64,000 nt of DNA. Source: Calidifontibacter indicus. Its GTDB lineage: Bacteria > Actinomycetota > Actinomycetes > Actinomycetales > Dermatophilaceae. This document shows positions 46,828-55,943 of the stretch, piece after piece. Under the pieces are notes generated by a model. That model was not told where the DNA came from. It searched no databases and saw nothing but the letters and a program-made list of their open reading frames with translations. The position numbers and the translations under genes were made by a program. Location: contig NZ_QTUA01000001.1 in assembly GCF_003386865.1 (NCBI RefSeq), forward strand, positions 3,463,700 to 3,527,699, given 5' to 3'. Numbering within the stretch: position 1 is the first letter of the stretch; each line of letters starts with the position of its first letter.

Positions 46828-47586
46828 ATGCGGATCCTTGCGCGGTTGAGCGCCGCCCTCCTGCTGCTCCCCTTGCTCTTCCTCGCACCGGGCGAGGCAC
46901 AGGCCCACGACACCCTCCTGAGCACGACCCCGAAGTCGGGTGCCACGACGGCGCCGGTGCAGTCGGTCTCCATGGTTTTCAACGAGGCCGTGCTCTCCAC
47001 CGGGGCCGCCGTCACCGTCGACGGCCCGGACGGCGCGGTGGCGCAGGGTTCGCCGTCGATCAACGCAGCGACCGTCTCCCAAGACCTGCGCCAGCCGCTT
47101 GCGAACGGCTCGTACAAGGTCACCTGGCGGGTCCTGTCGTCCGACGGACACCCGATCTCGGGCAGCTTCAGCTTCGTCGTGGCCGGCGCCACCGCGAGCA
47201 GCAGTTCCACCACCTCCAGCGCGACCGCCGGCGCGACCCAGTCGGACGAGACGTTGACCACCCCGAGCGCGTCCTCCAGCGCGCCGACGCCGCCGGTGCA
47301 GCAGGTGCCGACGAGCTCGACCGACAACAACGCGCCCCTGATCATCACGGCCGCCGTGTTGGCGCTGCTGCTCATCGCGGGCGGCGCCTTCCTCGCCCGG
47401 ACGCGGCTCAAGGACGACAACGCCGACCTCGCCGACGGCACCGACACCCCGGCTGCCACACCGATTTCGTCGCCCGATGCCGACGCCGACGGCTCCGAGA
47501 TTGCCGGTTCTGCGGGCCCGAATGCCGACGACGAGACCGTTTCCGGACAAACCTCCCACGATGCGGACCGCGATCCGGACGACTGA
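46828..47586 (+). CDS. CopC-domain copper-binding protein, membrane-anchored
   Basis: Predicted 252 aa. The signal peptide ends at AQA, leaving the mature N-terminal His of HDTLLSTTPKSG, the copper-brace position. The beta-sandwich continues with SVSMVFNEAVLSTGAAV and WRVLSSDGHPISGSFSFVV. A Ser/Thr linker, a membrane helix (PLIITAAVLALLLIAGGAFL) and an acidic cytoplasmic tail follow. It probably binds or delivers copper outside the membrane; no CopD is nearby. CAGGAT ends seven bases before the ATG. Confidence 0.88.
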   Translation: MRILARLSAALLLLPLLFLAPGEAQAHDTLLSTTPKSGATTAPVQSVSMVFNEAVLSTGAAVTVDGPDGAVAQGSPSINAATVSQDLRQPLANGSYKVTWRVLSSDGHPISGSFSFVVAGATASSSSTTSSATAGATQSDETLTTPSASSSAPTPPVQQVPTSSTDNNAPLIITAAVLALLLIAGGAFLARTRLKDDNADLADGTDTPAATPISSPDADADGSEIAGSAGPNADDETVSGQTSHDADRDPDD

Positions 47587-47731
47587 TGCATCGCCGGGCC
47601 GCACACTGATGTACCGTTGACCCCACGACAGATACCAAAGATCCCGGGGTCTCCGGATGATCGATCCTCGGGCTTCGGCTCGGGGGTTCATTCGTTCAGG
47701 CACCCGGCAACACACACGAGGGGGTCTCGCC

Positions 47732-47938
47732 ATGGGGCGCGGCCGGGCCAAAGCAAAGCAGACGAAGGTTGCCCGGGAGTTGAAGTACTTCTCTCCCGAC
47801 ACCGACCTCAACGCACTTGAGCGTGAACTGCGGTCATCTTCATCCACTCACGCCGCGGAGAACGCCGCCGCGGACGTCGACCAGGGTGACGACGACGACT
47901 ACGACGACTACGCGGACTGGGCGTCGCACGGTCGTTGA
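47732..47938 (+). CDS. DUF3073 family protein
   Basis: Predicted 68 aa. The N-terminus MGRGRAKAKQTKVARELKYF, then SPDTDLNALERELR, is diagnostic of DUF3073, a small actinobacterial protein usually near purM/purF (as Rv0810c). The C-terminus is acidic (DQGDDDDYDDYADW). Function unknown. GAGGGGG precedes the ATG. Between it and copC I see a possible TTGACC promoter near 47615. Confidence 0.93.
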   Translation: MGRGRAKAKQTKVARELKYFSPDTDLNALERELRSSSSTHAAENAAADVDQGDDDDYDDYADWASHGR

Positions 47939-48120
47939 CCCACCCGCGGCACACCGCCGCGGTTTATCGCGTTGCTGACCTCGCACGGGTGATCTGTTCC
48001 GAGCACACGTGACCGCCTCTCCGTTTGCCGGTGAGGCGGTGTCAGCATGCGCCGACCCAGTGCACAGGCACGCGCAGAGCACACCTCGCGTCGCGCGGCC
48101 AACCGTCCAGCCGCGTCGGC

Positions 48121-49239
48121 TCAGCCGGCGTACTGCCCGACGAGCTGAGCGCCACCCGCGTCCACGCCCTTGGAGCCGGTGACGAGTTCGCCCCGGTCGC
48201 GGTCGACGCTGTCGATGCCGACGATCTCCCCCATCCGCCAGGCGGGCAGGTCGACCGACTCGAGCACCTCCAGCGTGGTGTCGACGCTGTCCTGCGGCAC
48301 CACCGCGACGAACCCGACACCCATGTTCAGCGTGGCCTCGAGGTCGAGTTGCGGCACCTTGCCGAGCTCACCGATCACCTGGAACACCGGCGCGGGAGTC
48401 CACGTGGCGCGGTCCATGACGGCGGCAACGCCCTGCGGCAGCACACGGGCGACATTCGCTGCCAGCCCGCCGCCGGTGACGTGGGAGAGTGCGTGCACGT
48501 CGACGCCGTCGGTGCGGATCAGCCGCAGCAGGTCGGCGGCGTAGACACGGGTCGGCGTGAGCACCTCTTCACCGAGCGTGCGGCCGAACTCCGGCACCTC
48601 GCGTTCCCACCCCCATCCGGCGGACGCGACGACCTTGCGCACCAGCGAGAGGCCGTTGGAGTGCAGACCCGACGACGGGATGCCGAGCACCACGTCACCG
48701 GTGCGGACGCGGTCGGGCGTCAGCAGGTCGGAGTACTCCACGACGCCGGTGGCGGCGCCGGCGACGTCGTACTCGTCGGGTTCGAGCATACCCGGGTGCT
48801 CCGCCGTCTCACCGCCGACGAGGGCCACTCCGGCCTGTTCGCAGGCCGCGGCGATTCCGCCGACGATGGCCGCGATGCGCTCGGGCACCACCTTGCCGGT
48901 GGCGATGTAGTCGGTCATGAACAGCGGCTCGGCGCCGCAGACCACGATGTCGTCGACGACCATGCCGACCAGGTCGAAACCGATCGTGTCGTGCTTGTCC
49001 ATCGCCTGCGCGACGGCCACCTTCGTGCCGACACCGTCGGTGGAGGTGGCGAGCACCGGACGCTGCATCCGGGTGAGCAGCGACGCGTCGAACAACCCGG
49101 CGAACCCGCCCAGACCGCCGAGCACCTCGGGCCGCTGCGCCCGGCGCACCGACGCCTTCATCAGTTCGACCGCCTTGTCGCCGGCGTGCACGTCGACTCC
49201 TGCGTCGGCGTACGTGATCGGTCGCGAGGTATCGCTCAT
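48121..49239 (-). CDS. purM: Phosphoribosylformylglycinamidine cyclo-ligase
   Basis: Predicted 372 aa. PurM makes AIR, the fifth step of purine synthesis. Family motifs are TYADAGVDVHAGDKAVELM, LATSTDGVGTKVAVA, VVDDIVVCGAEPLFMTDY, ALVGGETAEHPGM, GIPSSGLHSNGLSLVRK and SHVTGGGLAANVAR. I choose ATG 49239; GTG 49278, which overlaps the purF stop by four bases, adds 13 residues and is also plausible. It is coupled to purF. Confidence 0.95.
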   Translation of the reverse strand: MSDTSRPITYADAGVDVHAGDKAVELMKASVRRAQRPEVLGGLGGFAGLFDASLLTRMQRPVLATSTDGVGTKVAVAQAMDKHDTIGFDLVGMVVDDIVVCGAEPLFMTDYIATGKVVPERIAAIVGGIAAACEQAGVALVGGETAEHPGMLEPDEYDVAGAATGVVEYSDLLTPDRVRTGDVVLGIPSSGLHSNGLSLVRKVVASAGWGWEREVPEFGRTLGEEVLTPTRVYAADLLRLIRTDGVDVHALSHVTGGGLAANVARVLPQGVAAVMDRATWTPAPVFQVIGELGKVPQLDLEATLNMGVGFVAVVPQDSVDTTLEVLESVDLPAWRMGEIVGIDSVDRDRGELVTGSKGVDAGGAQLVGQYAG

Positions 49240-49274
49240 CGGGGCGTTTCCGTTCGGGTCGGTCGAAAGGTGGT

Positions 49275-50900
49275 TCACGGGTGGTCGAGCGCTCCGGCAC
49301 CGCCGGTGCCGACTCCGACGCTGACGCCCTCGGCGTCCGAGCGCTGGGACGGGGCTCGACCGCCCGCTCGGTCAGGGGCGCGGTCTTCCGCGGCGACGGC
49401 CACGCTGCGGTCGTGCCCGGAAGCGATCTCCAGCGGGAGCGTCTCGAGCACGTGCTTGCCGATGCGGCCGTCCTCGGGCAGCTCGATCGGGTACTCCCCG
49501 GTGAAGCAGGCGGTGCACAGCTGCGACGGTTGCTGGTCGGACGCCGCGATCATGCCTTCGGTGGAGATGTAACCGAGCGAGTCGGCACCGATCGACGAAC
49601 GGATCTCCTCGACGCCGAGGCCGGTCGCGATGAGTTCGGCGCGGGTGGCGAAGTCGATGCCGTAGAAGCAGGGCCACTGCACCGGCGGGCTGGAGATGCG
49701 CACGTGCACCTCGGCGGCTCCCGCCTCGCGCAGCATCCGGATCTGCGCGCGCTGGGTGTTGCCGCGCACGATCGAGTCGTCGATCACCACGACGCGTTTG
49801 CCGCGGATCGAGTGCTCGAGCGGGTTGAGCTTCAGCCGGATGCCCAGCTGGCGCAGGGTCTGGCTCGGCTGGATGAAGGTGCGGCCGACATAGGCGTTCT
49901 TGACGAACCCCTGGCCGAACGGGATGCCGCTCTCCTGCGCGTAACCGGTCGCGGCAGGCACGCCCGACTCCGGCACACCGATGACCAGGTCGGCCTCGAC
50001 CGGGTGCTCGCGGGCCAGCTGGCGGCCCATCTCGACGCGCGCCTCGTGCACCACGCGTCCGTTGATGACCGCATCGGGACGAGCCAGGTAGACGTACTCG
50101 AACACACAACCCTTGCGCTGCGGCTCGGCGAACCGGTGCGAACGCAGGCCGTCCTCGTCGATCGCGATGAGCTCACCGGGCTCGACCTCGCGCACGACGC
50201 TGGCACCGACCGTCTGCAGCGCCGCGGTCTCCGAGGCGACGACCCAGCCGTTCTCCAGCCGTCCGAGCGCGAGCGGCCGCACGCCGTACGGGTCGCGCGC
50301 GGCGTAGAGCGTGTGCTCGTCCATGAACACGAAGCAGAACGCGCCGCGCAGTTTGGGCAGCACGTCCATCGCGGCCTGCTCGAGCGTCTTGTCCTCGTCG
50401 GCCGACAGCAGCGTCGTCACCAGTGCGGTGTCCGAGGTGTTGCCGCGGGCCAACTCGCCGCGAACGGTGCGGCCGGCGTGCTCGGCGTCGACCATCTCGC
50501 GCAGTTCGACGGTGTTGATCAGGTTGCCGTTGTGGGCGAGAGCAACCGTGCCGCCGGCGTGACCGCCGAGGGTCGGCTGGGCGTTCTCCCAGGTGCTGCC
50601 GCCGGTGGTCGAGTAGCGGGTGTGGCCCACGGCGATGTGTCCGCGCAGGCTGCCCAGGCTCGACTCGTCGAACACCTGCGACACCAGGCCCATGTCCTTG
50701 TAGACCAGGATGCTCTGGCCGTCGCTGGTGGCGATGCCGGCCGATTCCTGGCCGCGGTGCTGCAACGCGTACAGCCCGAAATAGGTGAGTTTGGCGACTT
50801 CTTCGCCGGGGGCCCAGACGCCGAAGACTCCGCAGGCATCCTGCGGACCCTTCTCGCCGGGCATCAGGTCGTGGGACAGACGTCCGTCAGAGCGAGCCAC
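49275..50900 (-). CDS. purF: Amidophosphoribosyltransferase
   Basis: Predicted 541 aa, the first committed step of purine synthesis. A short propeptide precedes the catalytic Cys in DACGVFGVWAPGEE (near residue 22), so the protein is probably processed. The glutaminase segment HRGQESAGIATSDG and the PRPP loop VVVIDDSIVRGNT follow. A C-terminal CTACFTGEYP provides likely Fe-S cysteines. The last 45 residues are poorly conserved. It starts with GTG, with GAGAAT ending six bases upstream, an identical hexamer to purC. Confidence 0.96.
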   Translation of the reverse strand: MARSDGRLSHDLMPGEKGPQDACGVFGVWAPGEEVAKLTYFGLYALQHRGQESAGIATSDGQSILVYKDMGLVSQVFDESSLGSLRGHIAVGHTRYSTTGGSTWENAQPTLGGHAGGTVALAHNGNLINTVELREMVDAEHAGRTVRGELARGNTSDTALVTTLLSADEDKTLEQAAMDVLPKLRGAFCFVFMDEHTLYAARDPYGVRPLALGRLENGWVVASETAALQTVGASVVREVEPGELIAIDEDGLRSHRFAEPQRKGCVFEYVYLARPDAVINGRVVHEARVEMGRQLAREHPVEADLVIGVPESGVPAATGYAQESGIPFGQGFVKNAYVGRTFIQPSQTLRQLGIRLKLNPLEHSIRGKRVVVIDDSIVRGNTQRAQIRMLREAGAAEVHVRISSPPVQWPCFYGIDFATRAELIATGLGVEEIRSSIGADSLGYISTEGMIAASDQQPSQLCTACFTGEYPIELPEDGRIGKHVLETLPLEIASGHDRSVAVAAEDRAPDRAGGRAPSQRSDAEGVSVGVGTGGAGALDHP

Positions 50901-50932
50901 ACCGACATTCTCCCACGCCGCGGTCAGCGACC

Positions 50933-51196
50933 CTACCGACGGTCGAGCAGGGCCCCTATGAGACCGCCGAGCAGCGCACCGAGGCCACCGAAAATCACCG
51001 CGAAGTAGCCGAACGTGGTGAAGACCGAGTAGTTGCCGTCACCGTCGGAAACGTTGGCGATCACCACTGCGGCGATAATTCCGATGACGGCGCCGGTGAG
51101 CACGAACGCGATGATGTTCGGCCGGCGGCGCACCGGCACCAACTGCACCGGCTGCTCGTCGTTGTCGGGTGATCCGTCGCGCTCCTGGTCTGACAC
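50933..51196 (-). CDS. Small two-helix membrane protein
   Basis: Predicted 87 aa. A hydrophilic N-terminus (MSDQERDGSPDNDEQ) precedes helices IIAFVLTGAVIGIIAAVVIA and FGYFAVIFGGLGALLGGLIG. The Gly-rich second helix suggests oligomerisation. It starts with GTG (TACCGT ends six bases upstream), ahead of purF. Unknown function. Confidence 0.75.
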   Translation of the reverse strand: MSDQERDGSPDNDEQPVQLVPVRRRPNIIAFVLTGAVIGIIAAVVIANVSDGDGNYSVFTTFGYFAVIFGGLGALLGGLIGALLDRR

Positions 51197-51268
51197 GTCC
51201 CTACGGTATGCGACCGGTCGTTAGGGTTGCGGGCAGGTCCTCATCCCCTGCTTGCCGAAGGAGCGCCC

Positions 51269-53299
51269 ATGAAGTGGGTCATTCTCGTCCTCGTCATCAT
51301 CATTCTCGTGCAGTTGGCGATCATCGTCATGCGCGACCCGAAGCGTGGTGGCTCCGTCGGGATCCACGGTGTCGACGGCAAGAAGAAGGTCGGCGAGCCC
51401 GAGGCGATCGAGCAGCAGGAGGAGCCTGCACAGGTCGCTGCGCCGGTGAATCAGGCCGACAAGCCGGCGCCGAAGGCTGCCGAGAAGGCTCCCGCGAAGG
51501 CCGCTGACAAGCCGGCCGAGGAGAAGGTGGCCAAGGCCGACTCCGGCACCGTGAACGCCGCCGCCGGTGCGTCGGCTGCCGGTGCGGTCGGCACGACCGC
51601 CGCCGTGGCCGCCGCCGACAAGGCATCTGACAAGCCCGCCGGTTCCGAGCAGGCAGCGCCCGCTGCCGCTTCGTCGGGCGACGACTGGGACGCCGAGCCC
51701 GCACCGGTCGCCGACCAGCCCGCCGCCGCCGCTTCTTCGAGCGACGACTGGGACGCCGAACCCGCACCGGTCGCCGACCAGCCCGCCGCCGCCGCTTCTT
51801 CGAGCGACGACTGGGACGCCGAACCCGCACCGGTCGCCGACACCAAGCCCGCCGCCGCCGCTTCTTCGGGCGACGACTGGGACGCCGAACCCGCACCGGT
51901 CGCCGACACCAAGCCCGCCGCCGCCGCTTCTTCGAGCGACGACTGGGACGCCGAGCCCCCGGCTCTCGACGACAAGCCGGCTGCGCGCACCGAGACGACT
52001 CCCGCTGCCCCCGCCGCCGCGTCCTCCGGCGACGACTGGGACGCCGCGCCGCCCGCCCTCGACGACGCTGCCCCCGCGGCCAACCTGGCCAAGGCAGACG
52101 CGTCCGCCGAGCCTGCGAAGGCCGAGCCGAGCGAGCCCGCGGCCGCAGCACCGGCCGCGTCCGGCGGCGACGACTGGGCCACCCCGCCCCCGCCGCTCGA
52201 CGACGCACCCGCGGCCACCGAGGCACCCGCCAAGAACGAGGCACCCGCCAAGGATGACGCACCGGCTGAGCCGGCCGCCGAGTCGACTACGGACGAGGCG
52301 CCCAAGGCTGAGACCGCTGCAGCCGCAGCACCGGCCGCGTCCGGCGGCGACGACTGGGCGACCCCGCCCCCGCCGCTCGACGACGCACCCGCGGCCACCG
52401 AGGCACCCTCCAAGGACGAAGCACCGGCCGAGCCGACCACGCAGGAAGCTCCCGCCGAACCGGCTGCCGACGAAGCATCGGCTGAGCCGACCGAGTCCGC
52501 TGCACCGGCTGAGCCGGCCACGGAGGAAGCCCCCGAGGCTGAGGCCGTCGCGACCACCGCAGAACCGGCACCGGCCGCAGCGCCGGTCGCGTCCGGCGGC
52601 GACGACTGGGCCACCCCGCCCCCGCCGCTCGACGACGCACCCGCGGCCACCGAGGCACCCGCCAAGGACGAGGCACCGGCCGAGGACGAAGCACCCGCCA
52701 AGGACGAAGCACCGGCAGAGCCGACCACGCAGGAAGCTCCCGCCAAACCGGCCGCCACCGAGGCACCCGCCGAGCCGGCTGCCGACGAAGCACCGGCAGA
52801 GCCGGCCACCGAGCCGACCAAGGACGAGGCACCCGCCCCATCCCGTGGAGACGACTGGTCGACCCCGGCGCTCCCGCTGGGCGACTTCGACCAGGCACCG
52901 GCGAAGTCGGCACCGGCGCGTGAAGAGACCCCGACCCGCGAGGTGCAGTCGGTCAAGGCCGAGCAGCCCGAACTACCCGCGGCCGACAGCGCCGACAGCG
53001 CCGATTCCGCCGCCAGCGCTGCTGAACCCGCAGCAGCAGAAGCCGCCGCGCCCGCAGAACCTGCCGCGTCCACGCAGGTCGCTGACGGCCCCGCCGACGG
53101 ACCGTTCGGCCCCGGCTCGGCGATGCCGGAGGACGACGGATCGGGCCCGGCCGGCTGGATCAAGGGCAACGCCGACACGATGCTCTTCCACACCACCGAC
53201 TCGCCGCACTACGAGCGCGCCGAGGCCGAGGTCTACTTCAAGGACGAGCAGACCGCGACGGCCGCCGGATTCCGGCACTGGGACGCGTCCAAGCGCTGA
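51269..53299 (+). CDS. Membrane-anchored protein with ten DDW repeats and a sunset-like C-terminal domain
   Basis: Predicted 676 aa. One N-terminal membrane helix (KWVILVLVIIILVQLAIIVM) is followed by a hydrophilic linker and a disordered region with ten DDW motifs between about 51679 and 52858. Six copies read DDWDAxP, three DDWATPPPPLDDAPAATE, and the last DDWSTPALPLGDF. It is rich in Glu/Ala/Pro/Lys. The C-terminal 45 residues (GPAGWIKGNADTMLFHT, then RAEAEVYFKDEQTATAAGF) match the small sunset-type domain of actinobacterial envelope proteins. Topology and function unknown. AAGGAG precedes the ATG. Confidence 0.75.
   Translation: MKWVILVLVIIILVQLAIIVMRDPKRGGSVGIHGVDGKKKVGEPEAIEQQEEPAQVAAPVNQADKPAPKAAEKAPAKAADKPAEEKVAKADSGTVNAAAGASAAGAVGTTAAVAAADKASDKPAGSEQAAPAAASSGDDWDAEPAPVADQPAAAASSSDDWDAEPAPVADQPAAAASSSDDWDAEPAPVADTKPAAAASSGDDWDAEPAPVADTKPAAAASSSDDWDAEPPALDDKPAARTETTPAAPAAASSGDDWDAAPPALDDAAPAANLAKADASAEPAKAEPSEPAAAAPAASGGDDWATPPPPLDDAPAATEAPAKNEAPAKDDAPAEPAAESTTDEAPKAETAAAAAPAASGGDDWATPPPPLDDAPAATEAPSKDEAPAEPTTQEAPAEPAADEASAEPTESAAPAEPATEEAPEAEAVATTAEPAPAAAPVASGGDDWATPPPPLDDAPAATEAPAKDEAPAEDEAPAKDEAPAEPTTQEAPAKPAATEAPAEPAADEAPAEPATEPTKDEAPAPSRGDDWSTPALPLGDFDQAPAKSAPAREETPTREVQSVKAEQPELPAADSADSADSAASAAEPAAAEAAAPAEPAASTQVADGPADGPFGPGSAMPEDDGSGPAGWIKGNADTMLFHTTDSPHYERAEAEVYFKDEQTATAAGFRHWDASKR
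51679..52858 (+). repeat. DDW-repeat coding tract
   Basis: The DNA encodes ten DDW units of 20 to about 85 codons; adjacent short units in the first half are nearly identical, with GCCGCCGCTTCTTCG recurring, while later units are longer and share GACGACTGGGCGACCCCGCC or close variants. The pattern implies recent expansion by slippage or unequal crossing. Confidence 0.8.
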
Positions 53300-53316
53300 C
53301 CGCGCGACTCACCCGA

Positions 53317-53372
53317 AATCGGCGTGAGTTCGTGCCCTTCGTCTCGGCGAGCGGCACGGACTCACGCCGATT
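53317..53372. terminator. Long hairpin after the DDW-repeat gene
   Basis: AATCGGCGTGAGTTCGTGCC and GGCACGGACTCACGCCGATT form a 20-bp stem with one mismatch and a 16-base loop, between convergent genes. Confidence 0.75.
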
Positions 53373-53391
53373 GGTTGTGCTGCAGCCGTGC

Positions 53392-53757
53392 TCAGGGACG
53401 GGGAAGCAGCGGGAGGTAACGCGACAGATCGGAGCGTCCACCCGATGCACGCAACTCCCCCGAGTCCTCGGCATCGGTCCAGGCGAGGTCTCCGACCACC
53501 AGTGACAACCAGGTCTGGGCGGTCATCTCGACGACGTTCGGCGGGGTGCCGCGGCGGTGGGTGGTGCCCTCGATCACCTGCACCGCACCGTACGGCGGCA
53601 CGCGCACCTCGACCGACCGGCCCGGTGCCGTGAGCGCCAACTCCTCCAGCGTGTAACGGACGGCGGTGGCGACCACCTGTCGGGGCGCGGCAGGGTCGGC
53701 ACACCAGTCGAGCACGGCCTGCCGGCCGGCCGCCGGGTCGATACGGCGTGCGGGCAC
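53392..53757 (-). CDS. Sterol-carrier-like domain protein
   Basis: Predicted 121 aa. The segments YTLEELALTAPGRSVEVRVP, AVQVIEGTTHRRG and PPNVVEMTAQTWLSLVVGD fit the short actinobacterial sterol-carrier family protein found near purine genes (Rv0807-like). The fold binds lipid-like ligands; no ligand known here. GTG 53757 has GAAGGAG eight bases upstream, which decides the start. The frame is open to 53874 but overlaps the divergent gene. Confidence 0.7.
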   Translation of the reverse strand: MPARRIDPAAGRQAVLDWCADPAAPRQVVATAVRYTLEELALTAPGRSVEVRVPPYGAVQVIEGTTHRRGTPPNVVEMTAQTWLSLVVGDLAWTDAEDSGELRASGGRSDLSRYLPLLPRP

Positions 53758-53842
53758 GTCGGGTCTCCTTCGTCGGTTTCTCCCGCGATCGTAATGACGC
53801 TCGGACGAGCACGGGAGCGCGTGCACCCTAGGCTCGGTGTCC

Positions 53843-54652
53843 GTGGCCCCTCCCGATCGCATCGAGTTCCGCACCGACGAGCGCGGCGGGGTGACGGTGC
53901 TGCGCGACGGCCACCCTCAGTCGTACGTCGACCCCGACGACCCCGGCCTGCTGGCCTTCGAATACGTGCAGCACTTCGCGCTGGTGCTCGACGCCCTCCC
54001 CGTAGGACCGCTCGCGATCACCCACATCGGCGGAGCCGGGCTGACGCTCCCCCGCTACATCCAGCACACCCGACCGGGGTCGCCGCAGATCGTGCTCGAG
54101 CCCGACGCCGCGCTGACCGAGGCCGTGCGGCGGGAGGCGCCGTTGCCGCGCGGCCACCGCATCCGGGTGCGGGCCACCGACGGCTGGTCGGGACTGCAGC
54201 AGTTGGCGGCCGACAGCGCAGACGCGATCGTCATCGATGCGTTCGACGACGGACGGGTGCCGGGCGACCTGGTGACCACCGGGGCGATGGCACGGTGCAC
54301 CGAGGTGCTGAAACCGCACGGGGTGTTGCTGTTCAACATCGCCGACCGCCCCGATCGCGTGTTCCTGCGACGCGTACTCGCCTCGGCGACAACGGCATTC
54401 GACGAGCTGCTGCTGATCACCACGACCGAGGTGCTGAAGAAGAAGCGGTTCGGCAACTACGTGCTCGTCGCGTCCGCCGCGCCCCTCGACGTCACCGACC
54501 TGCGCCGGGCGATCGCCCGTGCCGACTTCCCGACGAGCCTGGTCGGCCCCGCGGAGACCGCCGCATGGGCTCGCGCCGCCAAACCGGTGCTCGACCCGTC
54601 CGAAGACCCCGCGCCACCGGCTCAGACCGAAGGCACGCTTCGGTTTCGTTGA
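53843..54652 (+). CDS. Spermidine synthase-like Rossmann methyltransferase-fold protein
   Basis: Predicted 269 aa. THIGGAGLTLPRYIQHTRPG (motif I) near residue 65, QIVLEPDAAL after it and DAIVIDAFDDGRVPG near 130 match the fold of spermidine synthase-like proteins. The N-terminal tetramer domain of true SpeE is reduced, so polyamine synthesis is uncertain. GTG 53843 is chosen because TAGGCT ends eight bases before it; GTG 53837 is two codons earlier. It converges with purC, 3 bases apart. Confidence 0.78.
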   Translation: MAPPDRIEFRTDERGGVTVLRDGHPQSYVDPDDPGLLAFEYVQHFALVLDALPVGPLAITHIGGAGLTLPRYIQHTRPGSPQIVLEPDAALTEAVRREAPLPRGHRIRVRATDGWSGLQQLAADSADAIVIDAFDDGRVPGDLVTTGAMARCTEVLKPHGVLLFNIADRPDRVFLRRVLASATTAFDELLLITTTEVLKKKRFGNYVLVASAAPLDVTDLRRAIARADFPTSLVGPAETAAWARAAKPVLDPSEDPAPPAQTEGTLRFR

Positions 54653-54655
54653 TTC

Positions 54656-55540
54656 TCAGGCGAAGGTGCGTCCGGTGAGGGCTTCGTAGGCCTCGATGTA
54701 CTTCGCGCGGGTCTGCTCGATGACCGCCTCCGGCAGGGCCGGCGGAGCCTCCCCGGAGTTCTTGTCCCAACCGCTTTCGGCGGAGGTCAGCCAGTCGCGC
54801 ACGAACTGCTTGTCGTAAGACGGCTGCGCCCGACCGGGCTCGTACGACGACGCGGGCCAGAACCGCGACGAGTCGGGCGTCAGCACCTCGTCGGCGAGCA
54901 CCAGCGTGCCGTCGGTGCGGGTGCCGAACTCGACCTTGGTGTCGGCCAGGATGATGCCGCGCTCGGTGGCAATCCGGTTGCCCCGCTCCAGGATTGCCAC
55001 CGTGAGGTCGCGCACCCGGGCTGCGGTCGGCTCGCCGATCTCGGCGACGACCTGCTCGTAGGAAATCGGCTCGTCGTGTTCGCCGACCGGCGCCTTGGTC
55101 GACGGGGTGAAGATCGGTTCGGGCAGCTTCGAACCGTCGACCAGACCGGCCGGCAAGGTCACCCCGGACACCACCCCGGTGCGCTGGTAGTCGGCGAGGC
55201 CACCGCCGGTGAGGTAGCCGCGGGCCACACACTCGACCGGCACCATCTCCAGCCGCTCGACCAGCACGGCGCGGCCGGCCACCTCGTCGGGCACGTCGGT
55301 GGAGATCACGTGGTTGGGCACCAGGTCTGCGAGCTGTTCGAACCACCACAGCGACAGCTGAGTGAGCACCTTGCCCTTGTCCGGAATCACCGAATCGAGC
55401 ACGAAGTCGTAGGCGGAAATGCGGTCGGACGCGACCAGTAGCACCCGATCGTCGCGCACCACATCACCCTCGAGGGGGGCGTACAGGTCGCGCACCTTGC
55501 CCGAATAGACGTGGGCATATCCCGGCAGTTCGGCAGTCAT
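54656..55540 (-). CDS. purC: Phosphoribosylaminoimidazole-succinocarboxamide synthase
   Basis: Predicted 294 aa SAICAR synthetase. Landmarks are HVYSGKVRDLYAP, LLVASDRISAYDFVLDS, PVECVARGYLTGGGLADY, GIILADTKVEFGTR, and DEVLTPDSSRFWPASSYEPG. GAGAAT ends six bases before the ATG, the same hexamer as at purF and the chorismate mutase gene. It is followed by no same-strand gene. Confidence 0.96.
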   Translation of the reverse strand: MTAELPGYAHVYSGKVRDLYAPLEGDVVRDDRVLLVASDRISAYDFVLDSVIPDKGKVLTQLSLWWFEQLADLVPNHVISTDVPDEVAGRAVLVERLEMVPVECVARGYLTGGGLADYQRTGVVSGVTLPAGLVDGSKLPEPIFTPSTKAPVGEHDEPISYEQVVAEIGEPTAARVRDLTVAILERGNRIATERGIILADTKVEFGTRTDGTLVLADEVLTPDSSRFWPASSYEPGRAQPSYDKQFVRDWLTSAESGWDKNSGEAPPALPEAVIEQTRAKYIEAYEALTGRTFA

Positions 55541-55666
55541 GCGCACATTCTCGCGCAGTGCTCGAATTCACTGACGCGCACCGCCCCATCCGCGCACCCG
55601 AGAGGTAAGGATTGAAACAGCAGCGGCCGGCACCTGCCGGTCGACGTTCGACGGAAGGAGACCCAC

Positions 55667-55864
55667 ATGGGTATCGGTGACAAGATTTCGAACAAGGCCG
55701 AGGAACTCAAGGGCGCGGCCCAGGAGAAGATCGGTGAGGCCCGCGGCGACTCCGGCCAAGAGGCCGACGGTGCTGCCGACCAGTCCGAGGCCAAGCTGAA
55801 GCAGGCCGGCGAGAACGCCAAGGACTCCTTCGGCGACGCCAAGGACGCCATCACCGGCGACTGA
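55667..55864 (+). CDS. CsbD family stress-response protein
   Basis: Predicted 65 aa. The charged, Ala/Lys/Glu-rich sequence MGIGDKISNKAEELKGAAQE, then KIGEARGD, is typical of CsbD, a small stress-induced protein controlled by general stress sigma factors in several bacteria. GGAAGGAG precedes the ATG. It is a solitary gene with its own terminator. Confidence 0.9.
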   Translation: MGIGDKISNKAEELKGAAQEKIGEARGDSGQEADGAADQSEAKLKQAGENAKDSFGDAKDAITGD

Positions 55865-55880
55865 TCTCGGCGAGATGCAC

Positions 55881-55914
55881 GAAGCCCGGCCCCACTTCGG
55901 TGGGGCCGGGCTTC
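55881..55914. terminator. Terminator between CsbD gene and purD
   Basis: A perfect 15-bp stem (GAAGCCCGGCCCCAC and complement) with a TTCG loop, between convergent genes. Confidence 0.85.
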
Positions 55915-55943
55915 TGCCGTTCGTGGTGGTTCGGTTCTGGTGG

